From contig SAUG01000020.1 in assembly GCA_011316305.1 (NCBI GenBank), positions 558,001-622,000 on the forward strand: a DNA stretch of 64,000 bases. The letters are read 5' to 3'. Source of the DNA: Rusavskia elegans. Taxonomy: Eukaryota > Ascomycota > Lecanoromycetes > Teloschistales > Teloschistaceae. Below the pieces are notes generated by a model. It saw only the letters and a list, made by a program, of their open reading frames with translations. It was not told where the DNA came from and ran no database searches. Made by a program: the position numbers and the translations under genes. How positions within the stretch are numbered: position 1 is the stretch's first letter; every line of letters starts with the position of its first letter. This document shows, in pieces, positions 1 through 11,949 of the stretch.

Positions 1-864
1 CTTAGGATTCTTCCAATTCGAGACGGTGGGCGGTATTTTCCACGCTTCCTGGTCCTCGGCCGTCAGCTTTCGAGGCGGCGAATGCATGACTGGTGGCGGG
101 GGTGAAGGTGGTCCTCGAGGGATTTTCTTGTGTTTGAACTTTGGCGGCTCCATAGGATCTTGCTGTTTCTGCACGATCTTCATGATCCTATCGTTCTTCC
201 TCGAGGTATCACCCATTTGATTTGCCGGCGTGTAGCGGACATAGGTGGGGTCTTGCCGGGTAACTCCTTTGACATTCTTGGGTTTCTGTGCGGCTACTGC
301 ACCTGACACCAATGTTTCGAGAGCCTTTTTGGTCTTTTCGGTTTGCTCGGCGATCTCCTCCTCTGATGGGCGTTCAAGTGAGATTTCCCCAACGTCTGCA
401 CGCTGGCGTAAGGGTATGAGACTCGAGAAAGAGGTGTGCACGATGCGCTTGTCGTTGTGGCCCTGTCTTGCGATGGCGTCGTATTTCACCTTACCTTCAG
501 CGTCGACTTGTAAAGCCAGGGCGTTCGAGGATACTGCGGAGCTCTTGCCCATGCCAAGCGGATACTGGGCCACGGGCACTTCGGGAAATGCGCCGCCATC
601 GCCGAAGTCTTCTGGCGCACGGGGTCGCCATCCACTCCGGGATCTGTAGGAAGGTGGACCAGTACGCTAAGAATGTAAAGTGAGATTCTATGATATAATA
701 CGCAATGGAGTACCGACCTGTAGCACTATTTGCTTTTCATTCCTAGTGGCTACGCCCAGCAATAGGGGGCCCTTGCTCCGGGTATGAGCCGGAATTTCCT
801 CGAATTCGCCGGTGTACTTTGGTTTAGGAAGTGCGGTAGCTAATGAAGCAGCAATAGAAGACAT
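1..864 (-). CDS. prp45: Pre-mRNA-processing protein 45 (SNW1/SKIP family), N-terminal part
   Basis: Spliceosome component of the NineTeen-complex-related/active spliceosome group, also known as a transcription co-regulator (SKIP) in animals; nuclear. Two exons on the minus strand: 864-718 (49 codons, starting MSSIAASLATALPKPKYTG) and 666-1 (222 codons). The 51-nt intron (717-667) has GT/AG ends and a CTCAC branch-like site. The exon 2 frame is open to the window edge, so 271 N-terminal residues are visible and the C-terminus is missing. Family marks: SGWRPRAPEDFGDGGAFPE at residues 60-78, the proline run PPSPPPPVMHSPPRK around 235-249, and the diagnostic SNWKNPK at 265-271, the last visible residues. 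The start is the only ATG in frame with the conserved beginning. Base use is normal, with no sign of RIP, though the AT-rich block begins about 215 bp upstream. Confidence 0.97.
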
Positions 865-1080
865 TGATATAGTTGACTCCTCTCGACCTCAGATGTCATA
901 CGGGCACATTCCAATAGATTTTACAAGATCTATATGGCACTGGCGATAGACGCTTCGTGGCTTGGCATTCCAAAGCCCGGCGGCCCGGCGGCTCGGCGGC
1001 TCGGCCGTAGAGTCCCTAACGGAGTGTCTCGGGAGCGCAACAAGTGAACGCAACATGCTAGCGGGCGCAACAACCTGATA
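865..1080 (-). promoter_or_regulatory. Upstream region of prp45, ending at the AT-rich boundary
   Basis: This is the only normal-composition DNA between the prp45 start codon and the RIP-mutated block, so promoter and 5' UTR must lie here or reach into AT-rich DNA. It holds a short GC-rich direct repeat (cggcggctcgg units, about 980-1005). No TATA box was identified. CpA and TpG are frequent up to about 1070 and then vanish. Confidence 0.5.
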
Positions 1081-1669
1081 TTGTAATATATATAAATAAC
1101 CACTTTTAATATATTTTTTAAAAATTATAAAGAATATATCTTATATAATTCTATCTAATCTATAGTTTTATCTTTTTAGAATCTTTTTTTATATATTAGC
1201 TGTCTGCGTATAGGATTTTCGAAAGTTAGTATCTTTTAGTCGAGGTTTTAGCGCTCCGCAGAACCGTATAATCGGTTAAAATATTCGAAAATACTCTAGA
1301 CGTAGACTATATAAATCCAGCGAGTAAATAATAAATTCTAAAAAAATAAAATTATAGAATAGATAGAATTGTAGAAAATATATTTTTTATAATTTTTAAA
1401 AAGAATATAAAAGATAATCGCCAGTTTATATAAAATTATTAGTTAATAGAATAATATAACGTCCGTTAATATATTACGTTTATTTATAATATTTTCGAAA
1501 TAATCCGAGTTTTTAATATAGTTTATTTTTTTTTTCCGTTAAATTATATAAAGAGTGTGAACTAGACAATCAAAAAATATTATAGATTAAAATTAATTTT
1601 TTAAATTACTTTCTAATTTTCTATACTAGACGCCGATTTTGATAACGTTTATATTCGTACAAGTTTGGA
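1081..1669. other. AT-rich RIP-mutated DNA, no gene seen
   Basis: Almost no CpA or TpG, abundant TpA, stops in every frame. It could not be assigned to a repeat family repeated elsewhere in the window. Confidence 0.7.
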
Positions 1670-1674
1670 ATACG

Positions 1675-1985
1675 TTCTCGTCGGAATGGATTGGAAAAAC
1701 CCATTGGAATTTGGTATGGTAGACTTTTTTGGATTGGTGTGGTATGGATTTTAGAGGCCTCTAACCCAACCTATTTAAATAGTGTGGGTTTTTTTAATTG
1801 TCCTACGCGTTGTCCTACCTCTAATTCAATAAAACGCGTACGTAAAAGGGCTAAATAAAGTCTATTTTATTTCCCACGAAATAACCCACACCATTTACGC
1901 CCTAATCTATAAAACCCAATACCCTATTGGTGTGGGTTTTGAACTCTAAAACCTACACCGACCCAACCCATTCCGGCGAGGAGAA
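1675..1985. mobile_element. Small inverted-repeat element (MITE-like), little RIP
   Basis: A 311-bp stretch whose ends are inverted copies (left TTCTCGTCGGAATGG, right the reverse complement of TTCTCCTCGCCGGAATGG, with a 3-bp indel). It is flanked by the 5-bp direct repeat ATACG at 1670-1674 and 1986-1990. Inside, TGGTGTGG and GGTGTGGGTTTT motifs occur in inverted order. CpA and TpG dinucleotides are kept, unlike the surroundings. No coding capacity. Superfamily unknown. Confidence 0.65.
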
Positions 1986-1990
1986 ATACG

Positions 1991-2737
1991 ACGAAAATGA
2001 CGTCAAAAGTATAAATCTAACCTTTTAGATAGAATGTAACTCTTTCCATCCGCCTTCGAGTGCCAATAAAAAATCTCTATTCTATCGTATTTAATAGATA
2101 TTCAGTATAAAGCTTCCGTTTATTTTATCTACAACGAACGATCTTTTTTAGAAAATTTCTTCTTTTAATCAGCCGCGATATACAATTTCTGATTCGATTT
2201 TAGAAAGATAATAGTAGTAAATAGTAATAGCGAGGGAGAATATAACTCTTAGATATTGCGTTACTTGTTTATTACGCTTTCGCGTAATTCTATTAGCTTA
2301 AATTTTAAACGTTTAAACGAGATCTGAATTGAACAATTCAAATATTAAATGAATATACTAATTAGAAAGTAAATATATAATTTAAATAGATAGATATAGA
2401 GAAAATTATATAATAGCTAGTTTAACCCGTAGATTATTTTTACGACTTTTAATAGTAAAAACGCTTTGGACCGTTTTTCAAAATCGAAATAAACGAAATC
2501 GAAAAGATATTATATATCTAATTTTTATCGCGTATATTAGAATTTTGCAAACTTGATAGTATATATATAGTAAAATTGTTTAAAAAAATTTCAATTTTAA
2601 ATCTTTTATGAAAAAAATGTAATATAAAGTTAAAAAAAATGATTTAAAAAAATTCTCGATGAAATTATTTATATATACGGGGCAATTTGTAATTTTTACA
2701 ATCGTAATTATAGCTTTAAAGTAATATATATATATTT
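1991..2737. other. AT-rich RIP-mutated DNA, no gene seen
   Basis: Degenerate sequence with TpA excess and no open frame of note. It ends where a SINE copy begins. Confidence 0.65.
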
Positions 2738-3150
2738 CGGCCTTGATAACGTAGTAGCAGACTATATAACTTGAAAGCCTAGCGGATCTAGTATTTTTCG
2801 GAGTTAACGAAATTAAATCCGATAGATCGGAGATTCGAATCTTTTAAAAGCTAATCTAATATTTAAATTTTTTCTAATCGATTAAATCGATTTTTATATA
2901 AAATCATTATATAAAAAGATTATATTATAGATTATTTCGATCTAGCCGTTGCTAAATAAATTAATTAAAATTAAATAGATTATAGTTTTCTTCCAGGTTT
3001 TAGTCCAAATCTAGCTTTTTCGGGAATTTTAGGTAAAGTTCGCGATAAATATTTAAATCTAAATAATTATATAATCTGACCGAATAATATTTTCAATATT
3101 AATTCGTAAAAACCAATTATAAATCCGATTAACTAAATCGTATATATATA
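2738..3150 (+). mobile_element. tRNA-derived SINE, copy S1 (degraded)
   Basis: Same order of blocks as the best copy at 63,140: tRNA-like head, a B-box remnant (agattcgaatc near 2828), the motif ctaatcgattaaatcgat, and a 3' end in cgtatatatata. The A box is destroyed by RIP. An R930 copy follows the TA tail directly. Confidence 0.75.
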
Positions 3151-4530
3151 ATATATATATATTTCATTAACGTTATATATAATAACGATTATTTTAACTA
3201 TATATAAAAATATTTTTACAGCTAAAAATATATAATTCGTCAGATAGAATTTATAGCGTAATTAATTGTTTCTATTTAACTATTTTTCTTTTTATTCGCG
3301 ATTATAAATATTTTACTATTTCTTTTTCGACGTTATAAATAATTATAAATTTCTATTTTTTCCGCCAAAATTAATTACTAAACTACGAAATAATAATCTC
3401 TAGTTATTATTTCGATTATATTTATTATATAACTAGTATTTAATCGTTCCGTTGTATTATTAAAATATTCTTTTATTTATATAGTTTTAAAAAGATTACT
3501 AGCTATAATAGAATCGCTAGCTATAAAAAAAACGTCAACTAATACGCTAGTTACTATAGCTAGAAACTTTACCCGGTCGATTAGAGTAAAGAGATATAGA
3601 AAAGTCGGATAACGCGTTTTAAAAGCGATAATAAAGAGATTTTTATTATAGTCGATATAGATTTATTTAACTATAATAAAATAGTCGATATCCGCGAAAA
3701 TAGATATAATAATTATTAGACTGGCTATTTCGATATAGATTTCTGTCGGTATTTCGGAAATCCGATTCGAGTTTTAGTAAATCGGTTCGATTTGATCTAC
3801 TAAATAATTTAGATCGGTTTCTAATATTAAAACCGAAAATCGAATCGGATTATAAAATAGACATCGATAGAAATTCGATTTAATCTGCTAAATTTTCTAT
3901 ATATAATATAATTATATAAATATTCTAATAACTAATCGATTAATAAAATTTTTTTTTATAAAAATAAAATATTTAGAAAATATACTTAATTTAATTAAAA
4001 CTCTTTCAATTAGTATAATTAATTAACTAGAAATATTTTAAATAGAAAAAAACTATTTTTATATTTAAATTTAATAGATTTAGCAATTTCAATAGATCGA
4101 ATTTAGATTTTTAGGTTCGATCCGGAATTACGTTAAATCGAATTTTAAAATAATTCGATTCGATTCGGTTTAGTATTTAGAAAAGTCGGAACTGATTTAA
4201 ATCGGATCGGTTTTTTTAATTCGAATTCGAAATCCGATCCGACGGCTAGTCTAGTTATTACGAATATAGAAAAATACTATCGTATAATTTAATCTATAGC
4301 TTTAGCTATAATAAAAATATATATATATATATATCAAAAGTTTTAATAAATAGATATATATATAAAAAGCTTATAATTTTAATAAAAAAAAAAGCGATAA
4401 CTATAAAAGAAATTTATTAATTGAATATTCTATAATAGTTAAATTATCGGTAGGAAAATATTTTATATTACTAAATAAATTTAAATTAAAATTCAAAAAA
4501 TCTGTTATATATATTAAATAAACTCAAATA
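3151..4530 (-). repeat. R930 repeat, copy A, split by a hAT element
   Basis: It begins with the family's (TA)n end followed by attaacgttatat and contains the conserved block gtcggataacgcgtttt near 3605. The hAT copy at 3717-4253 interrupts it. It resumes with ctatcgtataatttaatc and runs to about 4530, where the usual terminal 110 bp is missing. Orientation is given by the conserved minus-strand frame described for copy D. Confidence 0.7.
3717..4253. mobile_element. Short non-autonomous hAT element, 537 bp
   Basis: The termini TAGACTGGCT and GGCTAGTCTA match the TIR of the 5.85-kb hAT element; subterminal cggaaatccgattcgag-type blocks are shared too. The flanks (3709-3716 and 4254-4261) agree at 5 of 8 positions, with the differences mostly transitions, as expected for RIP of an original 8-bp duplication. 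No coding capacity. Confidence 0.8.
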
Positions 4531-5944
4531 TTAGTCCTATTATAGTAATCAGAGTTTTAAACGATATAAACGGTTTAAAAAATAATAGAATATATATCTA
4601 GATTATATAGTTATATACGAATTCGAATATTAATTAATCCGGTCGCTAATTGTAAAAACGGATATAGAAACGAATATAGATCTAATATAGAAATATTTAT
4701 ATATATAAATATTTTACTTTTTTATAATTATAGAAAATTCGTTAAAAATTCTATATTAGTAGTAGTAATTTTCTAAAGCTATAAATAATCTAATTTTACT
4801 CTATTATTAAAACTTTTTTAAACCGGTTTTACCTATTTTTATAAACGAGATTTTCTAAATTCGAATATAAATTCCTAATTTAGATTTTCTTTCTATTTTT
4901 AATTTAACGCCGATATAATAAAAATAACGGTATATAATAAAAATATAGCTTTTTCTAAAATTTATATAAATCTGAAATTCTATTATAAAACTCTTTTAAA
5001 TAATCTATTTACGGCCTAATTCGCTACTATTTCTACTATAAAAAAAGATATTCCTAGAAAAAACGTTAGCTTCGAGGATATTTTAGATATTTCCGAAAAT
5101 AACGATTTTTATAATAGTAATAACGAAAATAGATCTAGTAGTAAATATAATCGACTCTTTAATCGTTTTCGTACGAATTATAAAAATAGCTATACTGGTT
5201 TAGATTATTATTATTCCGATTATAGCGGTTTTAATCTAAAGTTACTAAAGTTTTCTAGTAGAAATTCTAATCCGCTATTATATAGATTTCTTTCTTCTAA
5301 TATTTCTATAGTTTATATACCGAAAGACGCCTATAATAAAAAGTTTTTTAACTTTAAAATTATAAATATAACTATTGTTTCGCCTATATCTAGTTCCGCC
5401 GATATAAATATTATTATTAGTTTTATAGTATAACTATTCCGGACTCTATTTTCTATAGTAGCTAATACTTTATCGATAATACTAAACTATAATATATTAA
5501 ACAAGTTTCTAATCTCGATAAAAACTTCTAGAAATATTTCTATAAAGCTTTTTTAAAATAATAAAATAAATCGAATTTTATAGAAAAAGTTTTAGCTATT
5601 TATTATAAACTAATCTAAGCTAAAACCTTAAACGATATTAAAGTATATTATTCTACTTTTATTAAACTATATATAGATATTAAAAGTATAGTTAATAGAT
5701 TTACTATATTAAAATATTTTATCGATTGTCTAAAATCTAATATCTAGTTAACTATCGAGTAATATTTCGATTTATAATAATAAAGCGGATGAACGATAAA
5801 TTTAATAAATATTATAAACGCTATAATAAAATTTAAAAAGATAACGTTAAATATTATAGTAACTGAAATACTATAGCTATTTTAATAGGTAAATAATCTA
5901 ATATTTTCAAAAAAAAATTTGAAAAACTTCTATTTGAAATTGAA
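4531..5944. repeat. RIP-degraded repeat DNA with a decayed coding stretch
   Basis: Positions about 4536-4748 share a 210-bp block (gtttaaacgatataaacgg) with 8356-8575 and 42,334-42,540. Around 5090-5430 the plus strand keeps a low-complexity open stretch rich in Asn, Ser and Tyr, consistent with a decayed transposon ORF. I cannot name the family. Confidence 0.5.
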
Positions 5945-6906
5945 TTGAATTTATATATATATATATATTTTATCAACGTTCAATACGGTAACGATTATTA
6001 TATTTACGTATAAAAAAGTTTTGACAGCTAAAAGTATATTCGTCAGACAAGATTTATAGCGTAGTTAATTATTTCTATTTAACTATTTCCTTTTTTATTC
6101 GCGATTACGAATCTTCTACTATATAAATATAACCTCGTTACTCGCGGTTTTCGGTTCAGTTTAAATACTATATATCTAGTTTTTCTTCGACGTTATAAAT
6201 AGATATAAATATCTAATATTTCTGCTATATCTATCTACTATACTGTAGAGTAATTATCTATAAATATTACCTTTACTATATTTATTATATAACCCGTACC
6301 TAAACGTTTCGTTAAACTATTAAAATATTTTTTAGTCTATTTAATTTCGAAAAAGTCGCTAAATAGTACGCTAGCTACTATAGCTAGAAGTTTTACTCGG
6401 TTAATTAGATTAAAAAGGAGTAGAAAAATCGGATAACGCGTTTTAAAGGCGGTAAAAAAAAAATTTAAATTAAAGTCGAAATAGATTACTCTAGCTATAA
6501 TAAAGAAATCGATAACTACGTAAATAGATATAGTTATTACGAATATACTATCGTCTAGTTTAGTTTATAACTATAGCTATTACGGAAATATATACGTATA
6601 TAAAAGCTTTTAGTAAATCGTAGTATTTATAAAAGATATTACAGAATTTATATTATTAGTAAAAAAAAAAAGAAAAAAAAGCGATAACTTCGAGATAAAT
6701 TTATCTATAAAAATTTCTACGTTAAATTATCGGTAAAAGGGTACGTTATATTATTAAATAAATTTAAATTAAAATTTTAAAAAAACCGTTATTTATATTA
6801 ATTAAACTAGAATTTAAATTCTACTACCGTATATTTAATACTAGTATACTATCGTTTGATTTATTTAACGAACTACTGATTTATCGGATATTAAAATCAA
6901 AATAAA
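5945..6906 (-). repeat. R930 repeat, copy B (complete)
   Basis: About 960 bp from the (TA)n end to the end matching atcaaaaccaaaacaaatta (here RIP-changed). The central block gtcggataacgcgtttt lies near 6430. The same two ends and the same interior order occur in copies C and D. Confidence 0.75.
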
Positions 6907-8364
6907 TTAATTAAATATTTATATTCCCTCTCGTTTTAGAATCGATTTATTAAATAAAAAACTACTATATACTATACTTTAAAAATATATAATCGGTGAA
7001 CTTTATAGCGAACTATATAGACGTTAATAGAAACAGCCGGTAAAAGTAATATACTTTCTAGATCCGAAGGCGCGGAAAAGAAAAGAAATAATTTCTAAAA
7101 AAATATAGAATTAAATTAAAATTCTAATTATTTATAATCGGTATCCGATTGAAATATATAATTAAAGGAGTTTATAGATTTTAATATATACGATAGAAAT
7201 CTAATCAATAAATAACTACTAGTTCTTTCTTTTTTAACTATATTCGCTAATAAAATTTCGGTTTAGATTATAGAAAGTTTATTTTCGTATCTAAATCTAT
7301 TAGAATTATTAATAATAGACTAAAAAGATTAAACTAAAAAATTAAAACTTCTATTATTTTATAGAAAATCGGACTAGATAATATTATAGTTTATAATTCG
7401 CTTCGATAATAATCGATACAGCTGTAGTAGAATAGAAAAAAACGATAGAATATTATCGTCTATATAGCTTCTAGTTCTCGTATCTATTTATTATTTAGAA
7501 AATTACGGAATCTAAATCTATAACGGAAATTCTATATCGATTATAGACTATAATCTATATAAAAATAAATATAGATATTTATTTTAGAGGTATTTCTATA
7601 GATAGTTACTATATATACCTCCGAATTTCTATTATATTTTTATACAGTATACGAAAGAACGCGTAATATTGCTAGTATAAAAGTTATAAAGTTTACTCGT
7701 TAAAATTCTATATAGTTAAAATAAATTTAATCGTTTAAAAGAAAGTAAATCGTATATATTCAAAAAACGACTTATTTATACAGAAAGAGTATTAAATTTT
7801 TAAAAGTATATAATTTAGATAAATCGGTTAAATTTACCGAAACATTCTATATAAATCTTAATATTTTAACGCCGGAAACTATTAGAAAGGATACTATTTT
7901 CAAAATTAAATTAATAGAACTACTAATGTAAACTATATTTCAATCGAATATATCTAATTTATAGTTTCTAATATTATATAAAGATTATATCGGCTTCTAT
8001 AAATAATAATTATTGTTTTATTAGTTCGCTAATAACTATTATATAAAAATTATATAGTAATTCTAATCGCCGTCGGATTAGATACGATATACTATTATAA
8101 TTATTACTACTATATCTAGAGTAAATAATCGATAATATTATTAATGAAACAGCTTCGAGAATTAAAAAGTTCGAGGTTATAGTAGTCGATAGTATATTCC
8201 CGCTAATATATTTATTTATTCCTATATAAATTATACGAAAGTAAACTTTTATTTTTTACTTTATCTTATTCGTTATTATTAATTATAGTTTTATTTCTAT
8301 TACTATTTAGTTTTAGAAAATATTTACTTTTCTCTATATTTTATCTAGAAGGAAATAAATATAA
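6907..8364. other. RIP-degraded DNA, no family recognised
   Basis: Long partly open stretches occur on the plus strand around 7400-7800 but are interrupted by TAG and TAA codons of RIP type. They look like a dead transposon ORF; no motif allowed a name. Confidence 0.45.
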
Positions 8365-8680
8365 TAGTTAGAATTCTAAACTATATAAACGGTTTAAAAA
8401 ATTATAGAATATATATCTGGATTATATAATTATATACGAATTCGAATACTAATTTATCCGATTATTTATCGTAAAAGCGAGTATAGAAATAGATATAAAC
8501 CTATCGTAGAAATACTTATATATATAAATACCTCTTTTTTCTATAGTTATAGGAAATCGGCTTGGAATTTTACACTATTACTATATTTTCGATACTGGTA
8601 TACTAACGTTTAATTTATTTATCGAATCACTAATTCATCGGATAATAAAACGAAAACAATTTAATTAAATAAATAAAGGT
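8365..8680 (-). repeat. R930-related terminal fragment with alternative interior
   Basis: Positions 8576-8680 match the R930 end (ctggtatactaacgttta, then a RIP-changed aaaacgaaaacaatttaatt). The 210 bp before it instead match 4536-4748 and 42,334-42,540. So at least two repeat variants share this end but differ inside. Confidence 0.6.
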
Positions 8681-9669
8681 TATAAATTAAATATCTAATA
8701 AAATTAGTTAAAACTCGCGATAAAATTTTTCTATAATTTTTAGTAAAAGTTATTATTATTATATTATATTGATAAAAACTTGTCTTTTTTTTTCTAATAA
8801 TTACTACCGTCGCTTTTATAATATAAACGTACTACTTTTCGAGCTAATATTAAATAAAAATTCTAAATTTTTAAAGATTATAGTCCGGAAATCTACTACG
8901 TTATTATTGTAAAAAAAGTCTATAATAAAAAAAACTCTATTAAAAAAATACGTAATGAAAAATTATCTTTTAATTCTAATTATTATTAGTTTTATAACCG
9001 TCGAAAAAAAAGAAATAAAAAATAAAACGAAAAAAAAAATAGAAAAAAATCTTTATTTTTAGATATTAGAAATATACAATTATTTAACGATTTATATTAA
9101 TTATTATTATATCGAAAGTAATAGTAAAAAAGATATTTCTAGTAGCATTTTTTCTAATAGTAATTTTCTAATTTCTATATTATTAATTAATTTTAAAAAT
9201 TAGATTTTTTCAATCTAGATTCTTTATAATAATATTCCTCAAATAGTTATAGTAAAAAAATTATAGAAAAAACTTTTAATACTATTAGACTCGCTATTAA
9301 AAAATCTAGATCTAAATTTAAAAAAAATTGAAAAATTTTAAAATTATTTTATTATTTAAAAGAAAATATTTAATAGAAAAAAGTTAAATCTATATCGAAT
9401 TAATAAATTCTCTAATTAAAAAAATTATATTAATTTTAATAATTTTTTATTTTAACGAAAAATATTATAAGAAAATATATTATCGCGAAATAATTTAAAT
9501 TATTCAATATAATTTTAATTAATATAGAATTTATATTTGTATTATAAAAATTATATAAAAGAACTTCTATTAAAATCGATTTAAATATTTTCGCTTTCGG
9601 CCGTTAATAGAAGAATCTAAATAGATTAGATCTTTTTTAAAAGACTTTTATTTGGAATTATATTGAATT
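8681..9669. other. AT-rich RIP-mutated DNA, no gene seen
   Basis: Very low CpA and TpG, stops in all frames, A and T runs. Not assigned. Confidence 0.6.
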
Positions 9670-10595
9670 TTTATATATATATATATATATATTTTATTAA
9701 CCTTATTTACGGCAACGATTATTGTATTTTACGTATAAAGAAATCTTTACAGCCAAAGGTATATAGTTCGTTAGGCAAGATTTACAGCGCAGTTAATTAC
9801 TTCTATTTAATTGTTTTCTTTTTTATTCGCGATTATAAATCCTCTACTATATAAATACAACTTCGTTACTCGTAGTTCTCGGTCTATTAGTCTTTTTTCG
9901 ACGTTATATATAATTATCAGCTTCTAATATTTCCGCTATATCTATTTACTATACTACGAAGTAATTATCTATATCTATCGCCTTGGCTATATTTATTATA
10001 TAATCTATATCTAAATATTCTATTTAACTATTAAAGTACTTTTTAGGCTATCTAACTTTAAAAAGATCGCTAGATAGTACGCTAGCTACTACGGCTAGAA
10101 GCTTTATCCGGTTAATTAAATTAAAGAAGGATAGAAAAGTCGGATAACGCGTTTTAAAAATAGTAAAAAAGAGATCTTTATTAAAATCGAAATAGATTAT
10201 TCTAGTTATAACGAGAAAGTCGACGACCGTATAGATAGATATAGTTATTACGGATATATTACTATCAGATTTAGTTTATAGCTATAGCTATTACGGGAAT
10301 ATATACGTACGTAAAAACTTTTAGGCTTATATTATTAGTAAAAGAAAAAAAAGAAAAAGCGATAACTACGAGGTATATTTATCTATAAAAATCTCTATAT
10401 TAAATTATCGGTAGAAAGATACGTTATATTATTAAATAAATTTAAATTAAAATTCTATAGAAAGAATCGTTATTTATATTAACTAAATTAGGATATAAAT
10501 TCTACTACCGTATATTTAATACTGATATACCAACGTTTGATTTATTTATCGAACCACTGGTTTATCGGATATCAAAACCAAAACAAATTAATTAA
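9670..10595 (-). repeat. R930 repeat, copy C (complete)
   Basis: About 926 bp: (TA)n end at 9675-9690, then ttattaac and acggcaacgattattg, central gtcggataacgcgtttt near 10,140, and the terminal part with taccaacgtttgatttattt and atcaaaaccaaaacaaatta ending near 10,595. It is one of the least mutated copies and gives a good picture of both ends. Confidence 0.8.
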
Positions 10596-11949
10596 ATAGA
10601 CTAAATAGTATTTAATCGAAAATAAAAAATATATAGTTAGATTTATAGTATATAAATAAAAGGTTAAAATTATAATATTATATTTTATAATAAAATAACT
10701 TTAATTTCTACTCTAAATTTCTATATTAAAAAAAGATATTATTATTTAAATCTTTATTTTTAAAGCCGTCGAATATAACGAAAAGCGAATTATAAAAAAC
10801 TAATTTCTATTAGAAATTTAAAAATTTCAGAAAAAATTCTGCTATAGCTGTACTATATATAATCTGGCCACTTCGGATCGGATTTCCGTCGAACCGTCGA
10901 ATATCCGATCCGAGTTTTAACGAGTCGAATCCTAATATTAGAACCGAAAATCGGATCGGATTATAAAATAAAATCTAATAGAAATACAATCTAATCCGAT
11001 TTATAATAATATTAAATAGTCGAATATAAAAGTAATTATAGATAATATAAATAATAATATATTCAATTTAATACTAATATATATACCGGTACTATATAAA
11101 TAGTATTAATTTTTTCTAAATAATTTTATAGATATATATCTTTTTTCTAGAACTTTTAATCTTTTAGAATTTATTATTAACTAGCTATCGTTATATTTCC
11201 GGCTATATTTCTAGATTCTATATTAACTCTTTAATAAACTAGACGTTTTTCTACTAGATAGTAATACGTTTAATATAGATTATAACTAGTTAATAATCTA
11301 TAGTAAATAAATATAGTCGGATATATATAGTAATATAATAAAATAATATTTTTATTTATTAGAAAAGTAATTATATATCTTTCTATTATATTCTATAAAA
11401 TTACTAACGCTATACTTTATATCCTATCGATTTTTTTATTTATATTTATAGTAGCGACGTCGGTAATAATTTCGCGATATAGTCTAGTAAAAAATACTTT
11501 AAAAATAAAAGGTTCGAAGCCTTTCTAGTATTTATAGATTTTTCGAAAAATAATAGTTTTAGACTTTAATTTATATTTTTTTCGATAGATTAATAGCTAA
11601 ACTATTTAGAATATTATACTTTAAAATATTATCGGTATTATAATACTATAAAATTACTTTTTATCTTTTTTTTTATCTTTTCCGGTTCTATTTTCTTAAG
11701 TCTTCGCTATATTTCTACGGGACGGAATTAATTTCTTATCTAGAAAAGTTTTAGTCTTATTATACGATTTATTATATTACTTTAATATATTATTTCTATT
11801 TAGATTTGTATATACTATATATTACGCTATAATAAATAAAAAAAATAAAAAATTAATAATAGAATAAAATATAATACGGTATAGTATATAGTATATTAGT
11901 ATTTTATTATAGTAATTCATTATAAAAAAATAGAAAATTAGAAATAAAG

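Noticed and set aside
26..683. Three plus-strand open frames of 64, 134 and 71 codons
   Set aside because: They are shadows of prp45 exon 2 on the minus strand, whose reading is unmistakable.
977..1011. GC-rich ggcggctcgg repeat upstream of prp45 as a regulatory element
   Set aside because: Only two or three short units; no known binding motif could be assigned.
9663..9854. 63-codon plus-strand frame beginning with alternating Tyr and Ile
   Set aside because: It is the translation of the (TA)n end of an R930 copy, whose coding-like frame is on the other strand.
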